Source: Streptococcus thermophilus
Lineage (GTDB): Bacteria > Actinomycetota > Actinomycetes > Mycobacteriales > Mycobacteriaceae
Assembly (NCBI GenBank): GCA_900618065.1
Contig: UYIL01000003.1
Coordinates: 682,001 to 746,000, forward strand
Length of the DNA stretch: 64,000 bases
Direction of reading: 5' to 3'
Shown: in pieces, positions 60,588 through 64,000 of the stretch
Numbering within the stretch: the stretch's first letter is position 1
How the letters are laid out: every line of letters begins with the position of its first letter
Notes under the pieces: model-generated
Seen by the model: only the letters and a program-made list of their open reading frames with translations
Database searches by the model: none
Told to the model about the DNA's origin: nothing
Made by a program: the position numbers and the translations under genes

Positions 60588-62222
60588 CTAGTTCACACAC
60601 CGGGGGCCAGTGCCGCCGGCGTTGAACTCCGGAGCGACCTCGGCGGCGCCGAAGTCCTCGCCGGGGGTGCCTACGGTTTCTTCCTCGGAGACCTCGGCGG
60701 GGGCGGCGGCGGAATCGGAGACGGGGCCGGTGTAGTCGTCGTGGACGACCACGATGAGGGAGCCGGCCTCCACGCTCTCGTTCGCCACGACGGGCAGGTT
60801 ACCCAGCGCTTCGGCCAGCTTGAGTGCGGCCGGGTCGTCCGGGTTGGCGGCGAGGATTTGGGACTCGAAGTACAGGCCGGGGCTCGCGTTGCTGACGCTT
60901 TCGACGGTCATGCCCTGCTCCGTCAAGTAGGCGCTGACCCCGCCGGCTTGGCCGGTGGTCTCACCGGCGTTGAGCACGGTGGCGGTGTAGCTCTGCAGGG
61001 TGTCGGGCAGGGCAGCGGCGGTGTTGTCGGAAGCGTCTTTATCCGCCTCAGTGGCGGCACCGTCGCCGGTTTCCGCACCGGCACCCGCGCCCTGGCCCGG
61101 CTCTGCGTCGCCTTCCTGGCCTTGCTCGCGCGCCAGCTCGTCCATGAAGTCGTGCACTTGGGGCACGTCGACGGTGACAATGGATTCGCCGTAGTCGCCG
61201 ACACCGTTGACGGAGGTGACGGGGATGGTGACAAAGTGCACGTTGCCGGCGGCCAGGTCAGACATCTGGGTGGCCATGGCCATGATGTTCCAGCCGGTGT
61301 CCACGGTTACGGAGCGTTCCACGGCGGTGGACAGCTCGCGCAGTTTTGCCGGGTTCGACAGCGTGCCGGCGGAGATCGCCTTGTTCACCAGGGAGGCCAT
61401 GAACACCTGCTGGCGCACAATGCGGTCCAGGTCGCCGCGGGGCAGGTCGTGGCGCTGGCGCACGAAGGCCAGCGCCTGGGTGCCGTTGAGGGTGGAGCGG
61501 CCGGCGGGGAACTTTGCGCCCGACAGGGGCTCGTCCACGGCGGCGTTCAGGCAGACGTCGACACCGCCGACAGCGTCCGTGAGCAGCACGAAACCGAGCA
61601 GGCCCACCTCGGCGTAGTGGTCGACTTCGACACCGGTCAGGTCCGCTACGGCGTTGATCAGCCCCTGCTGGCCAGCGCGGGCGACCTGTTCTTCCATTGG
61701 TTTGCCCTCGGACATGCCGTCTTCGGTGAGCTCCTCGCGCTTGTCCAGCGCGTGAAGGCCGTAGACACCGTTGATCTTCGTGTTGCCGAAGGTGTCATCG
61801 TGGACGTACGTGTCGCGGGGGATGGATACGGCGGTGGCGCGGGAGCCGTCATTGGGCACGCGCACGACCATGATGGTGTCGGTGTTGAGCTCGCCCTCGG
61901 CCTCACCGGCGTTGAGGCGGGCGAGTTCCTCGTCAGAGAGGGGGTTGCCCTGAGCGTCCGTGCGCGAGTCTGATCCGACCAGGAGAATGTCCACGGCACC
62001 GTCGGCACCGTCGAGGTCGTTGTTGCCCAGGTCCAGTTCGGAGGCGGACAGGCTGTTGCCCAGGCGGCCGATGGAGTAGTAGCCCATTCCGGCGATAACG
62101 AGCAGCACAACGGACAAGGTGGCCAGCAGCCCTTTGACGGCTGGGTGGCCTGCTTGGGAGATGTCCCGTGCACGCGACGGTGCCGCCTGGATGTCGCGCA
62201 CAGGCCTGTAGTGCTCACTCAC
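60588..62222 (-). CDS. lcpA: LytR-CpsA-Psr ligase joining arabinogalactan to peptidoglycan
   Basis: A 544-residue membrane-anchored phosphotransferase: short cytosolic tail, one transmembrane helix (about 31-50), LCP domain (about 85-320: ILLVGSDSRTD, NTDTIMVVRVP, SIPRDTYV, FVRQRHDLPRGDLDRI), then an acidic Gly/Ala linker and a LytR_C domain (about 395-490). In corynebacteria LcpA attaches arabinogalactan to peptidoglycan. I chose the GTG at 62222; a much longer frame upstream is only the reverse of wbbL. Divergent from wbbL, with manC next, matching the C. glutamicum order I recall. Confidence 0.88.
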   Translation of the reverse strand: MSEHYRPVRDIQAAPSRARDISQAGHPAVKGLLATLSVVLLVIAGMGYYSIGRLGNSLSASELDLGNNDLDGADGAVDILLVGSDSRTDAQGNPLSDEELARLNAGEAEGELNTDTIMVVRVPNDGSRATAVSIPRDTYVHDDTFGNTKINGVYGLHALDKREELTEDGMSEGKPMEEQVARAGQQGLINAVADLTGVEVDHYAEVGLLGFVLLTDAVGGVDVCLNAAVDEPLSGAKFPAGRSTLNGTQALAFVRQRHDLPRGDLDRIVRQQVFMASLVNKAISAGTLSNPAKLRELSTAVERSVTVDTGWNIMAMATQMSDLAAGNVHFVTIPVTSVNGVGDYGESIVTVDVPQVHDFMDELAREQGQEGDAEPGQGAGAGAETGDGAATEADKDASDNTAAALPDTLQSYTATVLNAGETTGQAGGVSAYLTEQGMTVESVSNASPGLYFESQILAANPDDPAALKLAEALGNLPVVANESVEAGSLIVVVHDDYTGPVSDSAAAPAEVSEEETVGTPGEDFGAAEVAPEFNAGGTGPRCVN

Positions 62223-62312
62223 GAATCGTGTCGCCCCTTGTCTCGAATTAGCTTGAAAGTATACGGTACGGGCCCGCCAAAACTCTTCCCGTGCGCGGTA
62301 AGCTGCCCCACT

Positions 62313-63191
62313 GTGAGCAATCCCGAAACTCCGCTGGCAGTGATCACCGTGACGTACTCGCCGGGCAAGCATTTGCCGGCGCTGGTGGAATCGCTCGCAG
62401 AGGCGACGGCACGGCCGACCCGACTTATTTGCGCGGACAACGGTTCTATCGACGGGGTGCCGCAAGATGTTGCGCGTGAGTGCAACAACGTGGACTTCAT
62501 GCCCACGGGAGGCAACATTGGTTACGGCCCTGCGATCAACTTCGCCGCACGCTCGCTTATCGACGATAAAAATGCCGGCCGCATCGACCCCACCTACTTC
62601 CTCATCGTCAACCCAGACGTGGAGTTCCTGCCCGGCTCCATCGATGCCCTGCTCGGGTGTGCACGGGCGCATCCGGAGGCCGGGGCAGTGGGGCCGAGGA
62701 TTGAAGAGGTGGACGGGTCGGCGTATCCGTCGGCACGCGAAGTGCCCACGTTGGTCACCGGGATCGGCCATGCTGTGTTGTACCCGCTGTGGCCGGGGAA
62801 TCCGTTCAGTCGCGCCTACAAAGCCGGGGAGGAGATGGACACGCTGCGCCGCGCCGGATGGCTGTCCGGGTCGTGCCTGCTGGTGCGGTGGGACGCGTTT
62901 GAGGCCCTCGGCGGGTTTGACGAGCGCTACTTCATGTACTTCGAAGACATTGATTTCGGGGACCGGCTGACCCGCGCCGGGTGGGAGAACCTGTTCTGCC
63001 CCGACGCGCTCATCGCCCACGACCAGGGCCACGCCGCGAAGAAGTACTCCGCGGTGACCACGCCGGCACACCATGACTCTGCCTTCCGTTTCCAGGCAGA
63101 CCGCCACCCGCGCTGGTGGGAGGCGCCGCTGCGGCTCATCTTGTGGTCCGGGCTGAAATTACGCGCCGCGCTGGCCCGTGCTGTGGGGTAG
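62313..63191 (+). CDS. wbbL: Rhamnosyl transferase for the galactan linker (WbbL-like)
   Basis: A 292-residue GT2 family protein: LAVITVTYSPGKHLPALVESL, ADNGSIDG, GGNIGYGPAIN, the metal-binding IVNPDVEFLPGS, GSCLLVRWDAFEALGGFDERYFMYFEDIDF. It should add rhamnose to GlcNAc-pyrophosphoryl-decaprenol, priming arabinogalactan synthesis. GTG start with TAAGCT ending 8 bases upstream and no RBS, so likely leaderless; longer readings run into the divergent lcpA leader. Contains one GCTTATCGACG. Confidence 0.87.
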   Translation: MSNPETPLAVITVTYSPGKHLPALVESLAEATARPTRLICADNGSIDGVPQDVARECNNVDFMPTGGNIGYGPAINFAARSLIDDKNAGRIDPTYFLIVNPDVEFLPGSIDALLGCARAHPEAGAVGPRIEEVDGSAYPSAREVPTLVTGIGHAVLYPLWPGNPFSRAYKAGEEMDTLRRAGWLSGSCLLVRWDAFEALGGFDERYFMYFEDIDFGDRLTRAGWENLFCPDALIAHDQGHAAKKYSAVTTPAHHDSAFRFQADRHPRWWEAPLRLILWSGLKLRAALARAVG

Positions 63192-63264
63192 CTGGGAGCG
63201 TGCTCATATGAAGTTGCAACCGATCCGTGACAGGTAAATGCGCGGTTTTGTTGATGTGTCGGGT

Positions 63265-63270
63265 TAGGTT
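63265..63270 (+). promoter_or_regulatory. -10 element of a leaderless manC transcript
   Basis: TAGGTT ends 6 bases before the ATG at 63277, and there is no purine-rich ribosome-binding site, so transcription should begin at or next to the start codon. Confidence 0.5.
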
Positions 63271-63276
63271 GAACGC

Positions 63277-64000
63277 ATGGTTTCTACGATCGATCCTGCG
63301 CAAACGGACGCCGTCGTTCTTGTGGGCGGCCAAGGCACGCGCCTTCGCCCGCTGACAGTCTCTACGCCGAAGCCGATGCTTCCCACCGCCGGCTACCCCT
63401 TTTTGGCGCACTTGCTTGCGCGGATCCAGGCCGCTGGCATCAAGCACGTTGTCATGGGCACCTCCTATAAGGCGGAGGTGTTCGAGGAGCACTTCGGTGA
63501 CGGCACCGACTTGGGTCTGGAGATCGAGTACGTCGTGGAGGAGGAGGCTCTGGGCACTGGCGGGGCGATCCGCAACGTCGAGTCCCGGCTGCGTTATGGC
63601 ACCGCGATGATCTTCAACGGCGATGTTCTCTCCGGGGCGGACTTGGGTGAGATCCTGAACACCCACGCCGAGCGTGAGGCGGATGTGACTCTCCATCTGG
63701 TGCGTGTGCCGGATCCGAGCCAGTTCGGTTCCGTGCCCACCGACTCGAACGGCCGCGTTCAGGCGTTTCTGGAAAAGACGGAGGCGCCGCCGACTGACCA
63801 GATCAACGCCGGCTGCTACGTCTTCCAGCGCGACGTGATTCAGTCCATCCCGCAGGGTCGCGCGGTGTCGGTTGAGCGTGAGACCTTCCCCGGACTGCTG
63901 AAGTCCGGCGCGCGCGTGTACGGCCATGTGGACACGACGTACTGGCGCGACATGGGGCGCCCGTCCGACTTCGTGCAGGGTTCTTCCGACTTGGTGCGCG
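63277..64000 (+). CDS. manC: Sugar-1-phosphate nucleotidyltransferase (ManC/RmlA-type), 5' part
   Basis: Open frame running off the right edge; 241 codons visible. VVLVGGQGTRLRPLT, STPKPMLPTAGYPFL (Lys of the sugar-phosphate site), EEEALGTGGAIRN, IFNGDVLSG and INAGCYVF place it in the nucleotidyltransferase family that makes GDP-mannose (ManC/GMPP) or dTDP-glucose. Next to lcpA-wbbL in C. glutamicum the gene is, as I recall, the mannose-1-phosphate guanylyltransferase, so I use that name; the short form without the C-terminal isomerase cannot be checked because the gene is cut. Confidence 0.82.
   Translation, partial: MVSTIDPAQTDAVVLVGGQGTRLRPLTVSTPKPMLPTAGYPFLAHLLARIQAAGIKHVVMGTSYKAEVFEEHFGDGTDLGLEIEYVVEEEALGTGGAIRNVESRLRYGTAMIFNGDVLSGADLGEILNTHAEREADVTLHLVRVPDPSQFGSVPTDSNGRVQAFLEKTEAPPTDQINAGCYVFQRDVIQSIPQGRAVSVERETFPGLLKSGARVYGHVDTTYWRDMGRPSDFVQGSSDLVR

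Larger units (their letters stand above)
826..62565. repeat. Dispersed 11-mer GCTTATCGACG, 16 exact copies
   Basis: Plus-strand copies start at 826, 13929, 16038, 18829, 26693, 29264, 37348 and 62555. Minus-strand copies (seen as CGTCGATAAGC) start at 6180, 12112, 16915, 18517, 21677, 56013, 58036 and 60248. One near-match, CCTTATCGACG, lies at 5629. Three copies are between genes or just past stops, the rest inside genes in both orientations relative to the gene. None lies between 37359 and 56012. Confidence 0.9.

Noticed and set aside
826..62565. GCTTATCGACG as a FtsK-orienting polar sequence (KOPS)
   Set aside because: Orientation is eight to eight with frequent alternation over short distances, whereas KOPS-like motifs are strongly strand-biased within a replichore.
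62223..63107. An N-terminal extension of the LCP protein giving 839 residues
   Set aside because: It is the reverse strand of wbbL, has no family resemblance, and the GTG at 62222 gives a normal cytosolic tail and membrane helix.
1..64000. tRNA genes and CRISPR arrays
   Set aside because: I looked for T-loop-like GTTCGAATCC stretches and for regularly spaced 25-37-bp repeats and found none; the tandem repeats present are contiguous and without spacers.

Overview
The window is high-GC DNA from a Corynebacterium chromosome, species not determined. The evidence is a set of genes that belong together in that genus: pyruvate carboxylase, the accBC/accE/accD acyl-CoA carboxylase genes that feed fatty and mycolic acid synthesis, birA, purK-purE, and an lcpA/wbbL/manC cell-wall block. 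As I recall it, their order follows the pyc-accBC-maf-accE-accD-birA-purK-purE-lcpA-wbbL-manC order of C. glutamicum. Many genes appear to be leaderless. I saw no tRNA, rRNA or CRISPR array.

Layout. 1-9.1 kb: end of a flavoprotein quinone reductase, a remnant of methylcitrate synthase, an AAA+ ATPase with a repeat-rich leader, pyc, and a two-component system divergent from an ABC exporter, which looks like the haem-responsive ChrSA/HrtBA arrangement. 9.3-18.8 kb: acyl-CoA carboxylase subunits with GNAT, rhodanese, a Cj0069-type ATP-grasp-like protein, a low-complexity DUF4282 membrane protein, DUF3151, DUF3253, DoxX-like and Maf genes. 18.9-27.7 kb: an envelope-stress-like block with two lipoproteins, an ECF sigma factor, a membrane-anchored Hsp70 and two dynamin-like GTPases resembling mycobacterial IniA/IniC. 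27.7-39.2 kb: two paralogous DEDDh-exonuclease-like proteins, one very large with BRCT, helix-hairpin-helix and sigma-region-4-like parts and one with C-terminal membrane helices, on either side of a five-gene ABC uptake operon with a cytoplasmic phosphodiesterase and a divergent HAD hydrolase.

39.3-55.3 kb is mostly acquired: a DUF262/HNH restriction protein, a 1642-residue Type ISP restriction-modification enzyme, a membrane protein, an IS3-family element beside a decapitated IS256-type transposase and a helicase stump, an unknown two-gene module, a nitroreductase-like gene, and an arsenic cassette (arsR, acr3, arsC, DUF488) bounded by two identical palindromic 22-bp repeats. 55.3-64 kb returns to the core: birA, a PH-domain protein, acetolactate decarboxylase, purK, purE, a YdcF-like protein, a TIGR03089 protein, lcpA, wbbL and the start of manC.

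The most striking unexplained signal is an 11-mer, GCTTATCGACG, present 16 times in both orientations inside and between core genes, where base composition predicts far less than one. It is absent from the roughly 18.6 kb holding the second exonuclease-like gene and the acquired defence, insertion-sequence and arsenic region. It behaves like a genome-wide functional word, such as a DNA-uptake, methylation or chromosome-organisation sequence, rather than a property of any one gene.
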